From positions 97,583 to 150,905 of the forward strand of contig NTJP01000002.1 in NCBI GenBank assembly GCA_002457145.1: a stretch of DNA of 53,323 nucleotides. The letters run 5' to 3'. Of the stretch, positions 17,646-26,432 are shown piece after piece. Under the pieces are notes generated by a model, which searched no databases, was not told the DNA's origin, and saw only the letters and a program-made list of their open reading frames with translations. The position numbers were made by a program, and so were the translations under genes. This DNA is from Marine Group II euryarchaeote MED-G38. GTDB lineage: Archaea; Thermoplasmatota; Poseidoniia; Poseidoniales; Thalassarchaeaceae. How positions within the stretch are numbered: the stretch's first letter is position 1; every line of letters starts with the position of its first letter.

Positions 17646-18659
17646 ATGACTGATGATAATATAGATATTTTAGGTAAGCAAACTAGGATGGAGGTTGCTT
17701 ATGGTTCTGGAGAGGGTGATGAACAATTGTCAGCAGTAGTTGCCAAAAAAGAAGCAACTCTAGGGACAATTTTTGACCAGTCATACAAACAATGGAATGG
17801 CATACTTGGCCCAAGATGGATGAGAAATTATTCAATATATAGACACCATGTTTATGGTATCTTTACTAGTAAAGGACACAGATATTATCATCCATTTGTA
17901 AGACTTACAATATTAGTCATATTTTTGGCTTCTTTAGCTCCTATTCCTATGCTTTTCTTATCATCCCTTCTTCCCGGCCAAGATGGTGATTTTTTATCTA
18001 AAATGTGGGGTGTAAATAGGTATAATCTTTGGGGGCAAGTACTGGGTTATTTTCCTCGTAATCTCTGTATGTGGCCATTATTAACCGCACTGGTTGTTGG
18101 TGGTATTATTTCTGACGATAGAAGAAATGGTACAAGTGCTTTATATTTCTCTAGACCCATAAATCGTTTTGACTACACTATTATGAAATATATCAGTGTT
18201 TTTGTAATTCTAGGGTTTGTAATTGTATTTTCATATTTTGCTTATTATACTACTGCTATAGTTTTTAGAGGGGAAAGTTGGGCATATTTGATAGATACCT
18301 TACCTATGTTCCTTAGTGGAATTATTGCTGGAATTATTTTAGTAATAACTTATTCATCCCTTGGCTTGGCGTTATCTAGTGTAAGTCAAAGCAGATTCTT
18401 TGCAGCAATTGGTTTTCTAAGTATAATCTATGGTACGAAAATTATCGCACTCCTAATTGAAATGCAATTTGATACAACAATAATGTATATTTTAAGTCCT
18501 TATGATTGCCTTGCTCATTTTGGTCAATTTTTACTTGGTTTAGAATTAAACTACCAACATCCTCTAGGATTTTCTATTATTTCATTAATCTCTATGAATA
18601 TTATTTCTATTGGTATCTTGGTATCAAGAATTAGTTCTATGGAGGTGACAAGAGAATGA
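17646..18659 (+). CDS. ABC-2 type transporter, permease (pair 1)
   Basis: 337 residues from ATG 17646, 1 base after the ATPase stop. About 65 soluble residues come first, then six or so membrane helices (roughly 82-108, 135-155, 175-205, 220-245, 255-275, 300-325). The cytoplasmic coupling segment DDRRNGTSALYFSRPI is typical of ABC-2 permeases and recurs in the second permease as DETENGTLHYLLSKPI. Export substrate unknown. The stop overlaps the next ATG (ATGA). Confidence 0.82.
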   Translation: MTDDNIDILGKQTRMEVAYGSGEGDEQLSAVVAKKEATLGTIFDQSYKQWNGILGPRWMRNYSIYRHHVYGIFTSKGHRYYHPFVRLTILVIFLASLAPIPMLFLSSLLPGQDGDFLSKMWGVNRYNLWGQVLGYFPRNLCMWPLLTALVVGGIISDDRRNGTSALYFSRPINRFDYTIMKYISVFVILGFVIVFSYFAYYTTAIVFRGESWAYLIDTLPMFLSGIIAGIILVITYSSLGLALSSVSQSRFFAAIGFLSIIYGTKIIALLIEMQFDTTIMYILSPYDCLAHFGQFLLGLELNYQHPLGFSIISLISMNIISIGILVSRISSMEVTRE

Positions 18660-19609
18660 ATAAAGTCAATACAAAATCTCCAGCAGTAATGTTAGATCAC
18701 GTTTCTAAATGGTATGGCGAAGTTATAGGAATAAATGATATTTCTTTAGCCATTGAAGGGGGAGTTACTGGAATTCTTGGTTCCAATGGTGCAGGTAAGT
18801 CTACACTTTTCAAGATATTAATGGGACGCTTGAAACCAAGTCAAGGCACTGTCCGCTTGTTTGGTATCGATCCATGGAAAAGTACCACTCCATATCGTAG
18901 AATAGGCTACGTAAGTGAATCTGAGAAAATGTATGATTGGATGACATCTCTCGATTTTATCTCGACATTAGCAAGATTGCATGGGATGTCTAGGGAAGAA
19001 GCAGTAGATCGATCAAAGCATGTACTAAATTTTGTAGGCCTAGGAGACGTACATCATAAAGAAATAGGAAAATATAGTAAAGGCATGAGGCAACGAGTCA
19101 AAATAGCACATGCATTAGTACATAATCCTGATTTAATAATTCTTGATGAGCCTTTACATGGTTGTGACCCAATAGCGAGGACAAGTATAATGAATGTCAT
19201 TAGAGAATTGGGAAAACAGGGAAAAACAGTTCTAGTTTCTAGCCATATCTTGGAAGAGATTGAGCGAATAACAGAACAAATAGTAATTTTACATAATGGA
19301 AAATTACTGGCCATTGGTAATTTACATGCTATCAGGGATTTACTCGATCAACACCCTCATAGAATTTTAATAAATTGTGAAAATCCTAGGGATTTGGCCG
19401 GCCTATTTATTAGTTCAGAACCGATATATGGAGTAAGATTTCCAGACGAAGGTCAATTGGAAATCCATACAAACAATTTATCAGCAGCACATGATGTATT
19501 GCCATCAATAATAGTAAAATCTAATCAGAAAATAACTTCTATAGAGAATCCAGATGATAATTTAAATTCTTTAATAGGCTATTTAATTGGAGGAATAAAT
19601 CATGGATGA
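18656..19609 (+). CDS. ABC-2 type transporter, ATP-binding protein (pair 2)
   Basis: 317 residues. Walker A GSNGAGKST at about residue 42, signature YSKGMRQR, Walker B LIILDEPLHGCD (the D-loop Leu is replaced by Cys) and H-loop SSHIL. Same architecture as the first ATPase but clearly divergent, so this is a second complete half rather than a recent duplicate. The start has a strong ribosome binding site, GGAGGTGA, and overlaps the preceding permease stop by 4 bases. Confidence 0.9.
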   Translation: MNKVNTKSPAVMLDHVSKWYGEVIGINDISLAIEGGVTGILGSNGAGKSTLFKILMGRLKPSQGTVRLFGIDPWKSTTPYRRIGYVSESEKMYDWMTSLDFISTLARLHGMSREEAVDRSKHVLNFVGLGDVHHKEIGKYSKGMRQRVKIAHALVHNPDLIILDEPLHGCDPIARTSIMNVIRELGKQGKTVLVSSHILEEIERITEQIVILHNGKLLAIGNLHAIRDLLDQHPHRILINCENPRDLAGLFISSEPIYGVRFPDEGQLEIHTNNLSAAHDVLPSIIVKSNQKITSIENPDDNLNSLIGYLIGGINHG

Positions 19610-21266
19610 TAAAGGACTATCTTTGAAAAAGACTGTTTGGTCCCAATTAGATAGAAAGGCAGGTGCGATAATCGAGCTAACTATTAGGCAATTAAGGCAT
19701 AGATTATCTACTTGGGTAGTATTAAGCGTAGGTATATTATTGATGCTTTTATTATTGGCTTTTTATGTGGATTCAGTAAGAGATGGTTTTGAATCAATAG
19801 ACAATGATGGAGACGCTGTAGATGAAGATAGAGATGGTTATCCACTCGGCCAAGAAATTAAGTACGGGCATAGTGATTTTGACTTTTCTCAGTATCCTGG
19901 AGTGGGAGAGTATATCCCAGTAGGATATATTGATTCCAATGATAGAATAAGGACAATTTCAGGAAATTATACTTGGTTCGGAATGGGTATACTAAATCCT
20001 ACATGGATTAACACAAATTATACTGGTAATGAGTGGGAACCAATAATTAATTGGCAAAATGAATTATCAATGTGCCCGGAGGGTGAAGCCTTTGTTGATT
20101 GGTCTTGGGAGACTTACGGTTCTGCATGTATTTACGGAGATAGCGAATATGTATTTTGGGGAGAATTAAAGGCTTATGGATCAATTGAAGTCCCAGAGAA
20201 TAGGTATCTCAATTGGGGTTTTTATACAGATTCATTTTATGTAGAACCAGATCCAATTTCAATGTATATCGATGAAGATGATATTGATTGGGATGGAAAT
20301 TTTTTACAATCAAGTCAAGGTTTCGATGATGATGGGGATTGTATTAGAAAAAACTGGTCGGACAAATCTAACTATATTGATTATTCAGGAGAATATAACT
20401 TTGATAATGATTCGAATAATAATGGAATTATCTGTGACGTTAAATGGACCGTCGACAGCGAAGGAAATAGAATTATTGAGATATATGCAGATTCTAATGT
20501 AGATGAAGATCCGGATGATGAAAAATATCTGGGCGAATCTAGTCATAGGACTTTTATCATTGGAGTTGGAAAGATGGCTTTTGTTATTTTACTAGGATTA
20601 TTTCTTCCTCTCTTCTTGGCTCTTGGATTAATAAGGGATGAAACTGAAAATGGAACTTTACACTATTTATTATCTAAACCCATACATCGTGGAGAATTCA
20701 TTATTTACAGGTTATTGGGTTATCTTACAGTAACTGGAACTTATGTAATGCTCTTATCATTATTCATGGGTATTATTGCTTCTGTATTAGGTCCAGGAGA
20801 TAGTATAATTAGGCTAAAAGATATACCTATATGGCTAGGAATCGGTTTTACAACGATACTAGTATTATGTGCTTATGGGGCGTTATTCAATACCTTAGCT
20901 CTCATTTCTCCTAAATATGGAATATATATTTGTATTTCTATTGGGGTTTGGGAATTTGTAATGGGAATTCTTACCATCGCTAATCCCAATTGGAATATAT
21001 CTGCTATTTCAATTAATCATTGGGCACTTCAAATAATCGACTCAATTGTTTTATTAACATGGCCGGATACACTCCAATTACAGCAGATGTCACAGGCATT
21101 CAATCTAGAAAGTGGCTTAGATATATTTTGGAAACCTCCTGTCCATACACTTGGAACTTCAAATCCTTTGATTGCTATTCTTGTTAGTTTTACCATGCTG
21201 TTTTTATTCACAATCTCTATGTTAGGAGTAGGCCAATCTATATTTAAAAATAGAGAAATTATGTGA
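19602..21266 (+). CDS. ABC-2 type transporter, permease with large acidic external domain (pair 2)
   Basis: 554 residues. A first membrane helix at about 37-57 is followed by an external loop of about 250 residues (to about 320) rich in Asp, Asn, Trp and Tyr, including a DxDxDG-like stretch (DNDGDAVDEDRDG) that resembles calcium-binding repeats. The remaining helices (about 323-345, 375-400, 415-445, 450-470, 515-540) form the ABC-2 transport core, with DETENGT as the coupling segment. The large loop may dock a substrate or partner outside the cell. Overlaps the ATPase gene by 8 bases behind GGAGG. Confidence 0.8.
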   Translation: MDDKGLSLKKTVWSQLDRKAGAIIELTIRQLRHRLSTWVVLSVGILLMLLLLAFYVDSVRDGFESIDNDGDAVDEDRDGYPLGQEIKYGHSDFDFSQYPGVGEYIPVGYIDSNDRIRTISGNYTWFGMGILNPTWINTNYTGNEWEPIINWQNELSMCPEGEAFVDWSWETYGSACIYGDSEYVFWGELKAYGSIEVPENRYLNWGFYTDSFYVEPDPISMYIDEDDIDWDGNFLQSSQGFDDDGDCIRKNWSDKSNYIDYSGEYNFDNDSNNNGIICDVKWTVDSEGNRIIEIYADSNVDEDPDDEKYLGESSHRTFIIGVGKMAFVILLGLFLPLFLALGLIRDETENGTLHYLLSKPIHRGEFIIYRLLGYLTVTGTYVMLLSLFMGIIASVLGPGDSIIRLKDIPIWLGIGFTTILVLCAYGALFNTLALISPKYGIYICISIGVWEFVMGILTIANPNWNISAISINHWALQIIDSIVLLTWPDTLQLQQMSQAFNLESGLDIFWKPPVHTLGTSNPLIAILVSFTMLFLFTISMLGVGQSIFKNREIM

Positions 21267-21275
21267 GGATTACGA

Positions 21276-22466
21276 ATGATAAGAGGGATGAAGAAATTTG
21301 AGGGGGATTTCACTTCTTTGTGGAGACTTGATGTTTTACCTCCAATCCCACGCCTTTCATGGTGGTGGTGGTGGGTAATAATATATGTTCCAGATTCTGA
21401 AAATGTAGGGCGTTCCAAGCAACTCATGACCCTATGGTCTACTAAGGAAACACCTGCAATTAGGATGACCGGTTACTGGTGGTTGCCCGGCTCTAGAATG
21501 CATATAGATCAAGAGGGAGGCTTAGTTTTCCCGGGAATGGTTTGCTCTTGGTGGTATGATGGCAAAAAAATGTATGAACCATTGTTAATGAAAGAGTGTA
21601 GGATGGCAGCAATCAATGATCAACATTCATTATGGCCAAAAGAAGGATTAGGAGAAGGAGCAGGAGCTGTAATTCCACTATTGCAAGAAGATATATCATT
21701 TGGAATGAGTCCCGGCAATGATAAATTTTGGATGAATCTTGTCTCAGATAAAGAAGCAGTTAAACGTGGGGCTCCTTCAAATTTTGAGGCCGAACTTACT
21801 CCTTGGACCGGGCCACCTAGTACTCTTACTTACAAAAATAATATTATGGCAATGGATATGGGTTATGATATTTTAAGACTCCAAGGGACAAAATGTAAAC
21901 TAATAGTTGATGGAGAAGAAATGCAAGGAACAGCATATTTTCAGAAAGTTTCAGTCCAAGCCCCTACTGTGCCTTGGTTTTGGGGAATGTTACATTTTGA
22001 TGATGGATCTTATCTAGATTGGTTCCTGCCACACGTTTCCTTCTCTACTACTTCATTAGATTCGTCTCCATGGAGATTAAGGGATGCATTCCGTACTCCT
22101 TCCAATGGTGCTGGAATTTTTCATGATGCTAAAAGAGAAAGGTCTGAAACATTTGCTCGTTGTGAGGTTGAATTATCAAAATCAGATTCTAATCTAAAAG
22201 ATGAAAATGGTAATCTTTTGCCAAGATTTAGAATAAGACTATGGAATGGAAGGACACAAATATCTATAGAAGTGAAGGCTGTAAGTAGAGCTAAATGGGT
22301 TTTCGATCAACCTACTAGGGCGGGTTTGGTAAGCCATCTTACGTACAATGAATATCCTTTGGAAGTCGAAAGAATTGCTATCTTGGATGAACACGGACTA
22401 CGTTCTATCAAAGATTATTCTTGGATTCATGGAAATGCGGAACATACATGGGGACTTCTTCATTAA
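21276..22466 (+). CDS. Lipocalin-like (AttH/CrtC-type) protein downstream of ABC transporters
   Basis: 396 residues, starting 9 bases after the permease with GAGG upstream. Not firmly recognised. The central part (a DGEEMQGTAYFQK segment followed by a Trp-rich WFWGMLHFDDGSYLDWF) resembles the paired lipocalin fold of AttH and carotenoid hydratase CrtC, where a conserved strand carries GxAYxxxxWG and then a W-W-L-DG run. No signal peptide is visible. Odd: five consecutive Trp codons (five TGG repeats) near residue 30. AttH-like proteins in bacteria are often found beside ABC exporters. A function in lipid or hydrophobic ligand handling is only a guess. Confidence 0.5.
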   Translation: MIRGMKKFEGDFTSLWRLDVLPPIPRLSWWWWWVIIYVPDSENVGRSKQLMTLWSTKETPAIRMTGYWWLPGSRMHIDQEGGLVFPGMVCSWWYDGKKMYEPLLMKECRMAAINDQHSLWPKEGLGEGAGAVIPLLQEDISFGMSPGNDKFWMNLVSDKEAVKRGAPSNFEAELTPWTGPPSTLTYKNNIMAMDMGYDILRLQGTKCKLIVDGEEMQGTAYFQKVSVQAPTVPWFWGMLHFDDGSYLDWFLPHVSFSTTSLDSSPWRLRDAFRTPSNGAGIFHDAKRERSETFARCEVELSKSDSNLKDENGNLLPRFRIRLWNGRTQISIEVKAVSRAKWVFDQPTRAGLVSHLTYNEYPLEVERIAILDEHGLRSIKDYSWIHGNAEHTWGLLH

Positions 22467-22531
22467 TATTCACTACCAATTGTCCTTATACCCATAAATT
22501 CAGTAAGTAGCATACTCTCCCAGGATTGAAA

Positions 22532-23491
22532 ATGATGTCGGACTATATTGAAGAATTCAAATCAAAAATTGACTCTAATTCAGTTAGGGTGATATTTCCT
22601 GAAATGACAGACTCTGAGGTCCCAGTTTGGCAAGGGGCTCCTTCTTTTCTTTCGATGGCGGATAAATATTTCTTAGCTATAATTATTTTTTTATCGCATA
22701 CGGTTTTTTTTGCTGCAGAACAATTCGACTCACCAGAGGGAGAAGGCCAACTTTACTTTATTTTATCTTTAATTAGATCTTTAATAGATATTTCTGGTAC
22801 AATGGGTTTTGTGATTGTAATGTTAATAATTGCAAAATTAAATCACTTTGCAAATTTCTCTACATCTGGTAAATGGACTACAACTTGGATAGTAATTTCT
22901 GCATTAATACCGTTTATTTGGTATGTCGCAGACATCGCTTCTTCTATATCTGGATTAATTGGTTCTAATTTTGAAAATCCTCTTCCAGACTGGAACTATT
23001 TCTGGTTTTTACCTTTAGGGATATTCTCAAGTTTAGTTATGATATCTCTGACCTTTATCTATCAACATTCATTTTATTACGCGATAACTGATAAAAGAAT
23101 ACATATCCGTAAAAGTTTCTTATTTATTGACGCAAGTGTACATGGAATATCTTTTGAAAAAATAGAAAATCTAAAAGCAAATCCTCCAATTATCGGTAGA
23201 ATTTTTGGTTATGGCAACGTTCACATATTAACAGCTTCAGGTTTGGGCATACAACAAGAATCATTTGATTCAGGTCTAGCAGTACCTGCAGAAGTAACTC
23301 CAAATATGGAAAATAATCCATCATTGTCTATCTTTGGTTGGGTTACAAAACAACGCCGTAGAACATCAGTTGCTCAAGATCCTTCTGACTGTTTATATGG
23401 TATCAAAAGTCCAATGAAAATATATCGTTTGATTAATGAATTAATGGATGCAAATAACATTTCATCTGGAAATAATTCTGATTCTTTTTAA
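22532..23491 (+). CDS. Membrane protein with bacterial PH-like domain (DUF304/bPH2)
   Basis: 319 residues from ATG 22532 (in-frame TTG 22526 and ATG 22535 are alternatives). Four membrane helices at roughly 45-65, 78-105, 115-140 and 160-185 are followed by YYAITDKRIHIRKSF, the typical opening of the bPH2 domain, then SFEKIENLKANPPIIGRIFGYGNVHI. Such proteins sit in the cytoplasmic membrane with the PH-like domain inside; the exact role of the family is unclear. No coupling to the neighbours (66- and 59-base gaps). Confidence 0.7.
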   Translation: MMSDYIEEFKSKIDSNSVRVIFPEMTDSEVPVWQGAPSFLSMADKYFLAIIIFLSHTVFFAAEQFDSPEGEGQLYFILSLIRSLIDISGTMGFVIVMLIIAKLNHFANFSTSGKWTTTWIVISALIPFIWYVADIASSISGLIGSNFENPLPDWNYFWFLPLGIFSSLVMISLTFIYQHSFYYAITDKRIHIRKSFLFIDASVHGISFEKIENLKANPPIIGRIFGYGNVHILTASGLGIQQESFDSGLAVPAEVTPNMENNPSLSIFGWVTKQRRRTSVAQDPSDCLYGIKSPMKIYRLINELMDANNISSGNNSDSF

Positions 23492-23550
23492 GTAAACAAA
23501 CGTATCTTTCATAACCCAATGGCTTCTGACACGTCCCGAAGGTGACTATA

Positions 23551-24099
23551 ATGCCCGAAGACGATATCTTAACCCAAGCAGCGCAAACTATTACACAAGG
23601 AAATTTTATGGGGGCAATGGAAATTTTTGAATCTTTCATATCTGCAAATCCAAATGACCCAGCCGGTTACCACGGATGGGCCGAAGCGGCAATGTTCGAA
23701 ATACAAGAAAATGGAAATATGGACGATAAAGGAAATGATATAATCAATGAAGGTAAGATACAATCATATCTCAGAAAAGCAGCAGGATTAGATTCAGATA
23801 ATGCCGAATATTTGGCTTCTTATGCAAATGCATTAATCGAATTCGATAGAGTCCCAATGGCAATCCGAGAATTTCAAAAGCTTAGGGCATTGGGAGAAAA
23901 ATCAGAAGAAGTAGATGTATCTTTTCATCTTTATGAAGCTGCAAGAATGTTAATCGATTCAATAAACTTAAAGACAAATTTTGATAGAAGTGAAAAATTC
24001 GCTCAACAATATACTCCTGTAGCAATAGAATTTGCTATAATAGGCCTAGGTTTTTCTTCAGTAGAGGAAGCCATGGAATATATGTCATTAGGAGAATAA
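23551..24099 (+). CDS. TPR-repeat protein
   Basis: 182 residues from ATG 23551, with GGTGACT placed 6 bases upstream as ribosome binding site (this decides against an in-frame GTG inside that motif). Helical repeats of tetratricopeptide type are visible: an A-x-x-x-x-G-x-F-x-x-A pattern near 10-25, PNDPAGYHGWAEAA near 35-48, DSDNAEYLASYANAL near 75-90, then MAIREFQKLRALG. Soluble, likely a protein-interaction adaptor. Precedes truA by 14 bases and probably shares its transcript. Confidence 0.65.
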   Translation: MPEDDILTQAAQTITQGNFMGAMEIFESFISANPNDPAGYHGWAEAAMFEIQENGNMDDKGNDIINEGKIQSYLRKAAGLDSDNAEYLASYANALIEFDRVPMAIREFQKLRALGEKSEEVDVSFHLYEAARMLIDSINLKTNFDRSEKFAQQYTPVAIEFAIIGLGFSSVEEAMEYMSLGE

Positions 24100-24128
24100 A
24101 GGAGGAAAGTAACTTGCCTAAAGGCAAG
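24100..24128 (+). promoter_or_regulatory. Strong Shine-Dalgarno plus hairpin covering the truA TTG start
   Basis: AGGAGG (24100-24105) lies 8 bases before the TTG start at 24114, one of the best ribosome binding sites in the window. A perfect 6-base inverted repeat CTTGCC / GGCAAG with a TAAA loop (24113-24128) encloses the start codon itself, so the start could be masked in a hairpin in the mRNA. The hairpin is seen in sequence; a regulatory role is inference. Confidence 0.5.
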
Positions 24129-24995
24129 GTAATGATTGCTTTCGGATACCATGGAGATTCTTTCCATGGCTCTCAAATACAACCTGATATAAGGACAGTT
24201 GAAGGATCTCTAAAAAAAGCTCTAAAGAAACTAACTTGGTGGTCTGAGGGATGCTTGGAGATATGCAGTAGGACTGATGCTGGCGTTAGTGTACGAATGA
24301 ATTTAGCATGTATAATTTTACCAAAATCATTAATTGATAAAATATCTCCTAGGTCTATGATTAGAGCAATAAACGATAATCTTCCTGTTGGTATGGTTGC
24401 GTGGCATGTCAAAGAAGTAACCTCCAATACACGGGCTAGAAAAGCGAATTTCAGACACTATCTATATCGCCTAGAAGCAGTTGAAGATTGGCCTTCAAAT
24501 CCCAATGAAGAGCTTTTTAATCAGGCTTGTTCCCTCATAGAAGGTCGTCACGATTTTACTAATTTATGTAAAATTGAAGGAGATGTCAATCCGAATAGAG
24601 TAATAGACGAATGTTCTCCATGGTTGGATTCTAAAGGTGAAATAATTGGAGTATCAGTAAAAGCTAGAGCGTTTTTATGGAATCAAGTGAGAAGAATAGC
24701 CTCAGCAATATCTGGAGTGGTATCGGGTAGAATAAGTTTGGATCAATTAATGTCTGCCATGGAGAATCCGAATATTCCTGTAGATTTAGGAAGAGCCAAT
24801 TCAGATGGTTTAATTTTGTGGTCCATCTCTCATGACGAATTCAATATCGTAGTTAATAAAAATACCATTAATGAAATAAATTTCACAAAAAGACCACAAG
24901 ATCCCCGTGAATATATGCGCTGGCTTTCCTTAATGAGGCATGAAATGGCCGCATTTCTTGAGCGTGAGTGGTTGATAAGACTTAACTTAGAGTAA
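24114..24995 (+). CDS. truA: tRNA pseudouridine synthase A
   Basis: 293 residues from TTG 24114; AGGAGG 8 bases upstream decides this rare start over ATG 24132. The catalytic Asp55 is in SRTDAGV, preceded by GYHGDSFHGSQIQP and followed by HYLYR and FLWNQVRRI, the conserved TruA blocks. It isomerises uridines at tRNA positions 38-40. Overlaps the convergent riboflavin kinase gene by 14 bases at the 3' ends. Confidence 0.93.
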   Translation: MPKGKVMIAFGYHGDSFHGSQIQPDIRTVEGSLKKALKKLTWWSEGCLEICSRTDAGVSVRMNLACIILPKSLIDKISPRSMIRAINDNLPVGMVAWHVKEVTSNTRARKANFRHYLYRLEAVEDWPSNPNEELFNQACSLIEGRHDFTNLCKIEGDVNPNRVIDECSPWLDSKGEIIGVSVKARAFLWNQVRRIASAISGVVSGRISLDQLMSAMENPNIPVDLGRANSDGLILWSISHDEFNIVVNKNTINEINFTKRPQDPREYMRWLSLMRHEMAAFLEREWLIRLNLE

Positions 24996-25416
24996 TAAAA
25001 ACATTATCTCCATTCTTACAAGGCATAGATTCACGTAAAAAAGATTTAGAAATAATTTCGGCAGTCTTCACATGTCTAGTTAAATCTGGAATCAATATTG
25101 CACATTCTATCCAATTTAATTTATCTGTCGAAATTTTCGCCTTAAATGCTGTTGCACCTCCAAAAGATTTCCCCTCTCTTTCAAAACCATGAATTCTCAC
25201 AGACTCTGGAGAATTGTCTATATTTCCTTTTTCTAATCCAGATATTACTCTCAGTTTATTATAATTTTCAATGTAACTATCAAATAAATCGACATTTAAC
25301 GTTCCTGGCCATGCACTATTATCTAAAATAACTTTAAATTGATCTTGATAATGTTTTTGAGCCATAAAAATATGTGCTCGGCCAAGGCCGCTAGACACCG
25401 CGCCCTGCAAATCCAT
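24982..25416 (-). CDS. ribK: CTP-dependent riboflavin kinase, archaeal type (DUF120)
   Basis: 144 residues from ATG 25416, which begins MDLQGAVSSGLGRA and matches the N-terminus and length of the Methanocaldococcus enzyme; an upstream ATG at 25500 would give 172 residues but would overlap the preceding gene by 40 bases. Diagnostic elements are SGLGRAHIFM, the PGTLNVDL nucleotide/riboflavin loop, and C-terminal FLRESMPCKNGDNV. It makes FMN from riboflavin using CTP. The 3' end overlaps truA by 14 bases. Confidence 0.8.
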   Translation of the reverse strand: MDLQGAVSSGLGRAHIFMAQKHYQDQFKVILDNSAWPGTLNVDLFDSYIENYNKLRVISGLEKGNIDNSPESVRIHGFEREGKSFGGATAFKAKISTDKLNWIECAILIPDLTRHVKTAEIISKSFLRESMPCKNGDNVFITLS

Positions 25417-25460
25417 ATGGGTGTCTGGAAAAACTCGTTCATAAGGTTCGGCATTATCTG

Positions 25461-26378
25461 TCAAAGTGTAAATACCTGTCCATCCTTTGCTACTTGCCAT
25501 CCTAAACTTTTTAGAAATATACTTTCTTTTGAATATATGTTTGTTACCGGGTTGGTATGATTTAGATGGAAAAAAATTATTTCAGGATCATTGACATCTT
25601 TTCTTCCCAGCATTTCAATAGTTTTGGAAATAGGTGGATGTGGAATTTCTAAGATATTTCTATGCGATAATTCTTGAGAACTCCAAAACGTACCATCTAT
25701 CAGTGCATAATCAATTTGCATTTCTTTAAACCATTCTCTGATTGTTTCTTTATTATATGCTCTAAGAGTTTCTGTCCAATTATCATGATCTGGTAAGAAT
25801 AATAATATTTTTTTTGGCCCATGTATCAAAATAGCATGAGTGTCCCCTTCTTCATCTCTATGTGGGACCTTTAGAAATTCTAATTCAAAACCGCATTCTT
25901 TACTAGGGGAAAATAATAATCTATCTTTTATCTTTTTCACACTAAAAGGTAGTAAAATATTTCTTTTTTGTAAAACTTTTATACTTTTTTCACTAGCAAA
26001 AAGTGGTATTTTCTCCATTCCCATAACTTCTTTGCCAAATTGTCCTAATCCATCTATGTGCCCTAAATGTATATGAGTAAGACAAACGGTGTCGGGAATC
26101 TCGATATTTTCCAAACCTATCTTATCTGAATATATTTTCAATTGTTCAGATAGATTTCTCCCAGCCTCTATTAAGTGAAAACTACCATCAATACCATTTA
26201 TCCCACATGATACAGGATTTCTTCTTAGATTATTATCCGTGTGTGCTGCAATACAGTTACTACAAGAACATCCTGCTTGAGGTATCCCTCCATCTTGTGC
26301 TGTTCCAAGAATCACTACTTCTATTTCTCCTCGGGACATGTTGATTGCAGGGGCAATACAGAAATTAAGTATATGCAT
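25461..26378 (-). CDS. PqqB-like metallo-beta-lactamase-fold hydrolase
   Basis: 305 residues from ATG 26378, preceded by GGGTGAAAACA; an in-frame GTG at 26387 lies inside that motif, and ATG 26339 is a later option. The N-terminal part (LGTAQDGGIPQAGCSCSNC) is typical of the PqqB branch of the metallo-beta-lactamase superfamily. The metal motif reads THIHLGH, so the Asp normally found before the last His is Gly. C-terminal HLNHTNP supplies another His. No pqqA, C, D or E genes are present, so PQQ synthesis is not implied. Divergent from the oxoamine synthase gene. Confidence 0.75.
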   Translation of the reverse strand: MHILNFCIAPAINMSRGEIEVVILGTAQDGGIPQAGCSCSNCIAAHTDNNLRRNPVSCGINGIDGSFHLIEAGRNLSEQLKIYSDKIGLENIEIPDTVCLTHIHLGHIDGLGQFGKEVMGMEKIPLFASEKSIKVLQKRNILLPFSVKKIKDRLLFSPSKECGFELEFLKVPHRDEEGDTHAILIHGPKKILLFLPDHDNWTETLRAYNKETIREWFKEMQIDYALIDGTFWSSQELSHRNILEIPHPPISKTIEMLGRKDVNDPEIIFFHLNHTNPVTNIYSKESIFLKSLGWQVAKDGQVFTL

Positions 26379-26432
26379 TGTTTTCACCCATCTATCCGAT
26401 GTAACAATGAACTATGCCTGTTAGTGGGGGCC

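Noticed and set aside
21029-21427. 132-codon open frame on the minus strand across the permease end
   Set aside because: Antisense to the well-supported permease and lipocalin-like genes, with a His-rich run that is only the complement of the TGG repeat.
25461-25500. 40-base overlap between riboflavin kinase (ATG 25500) and the PqqB-like gene
   Set aside because: Family alignment supports a later kinase start at 25416, which removes the overlap.
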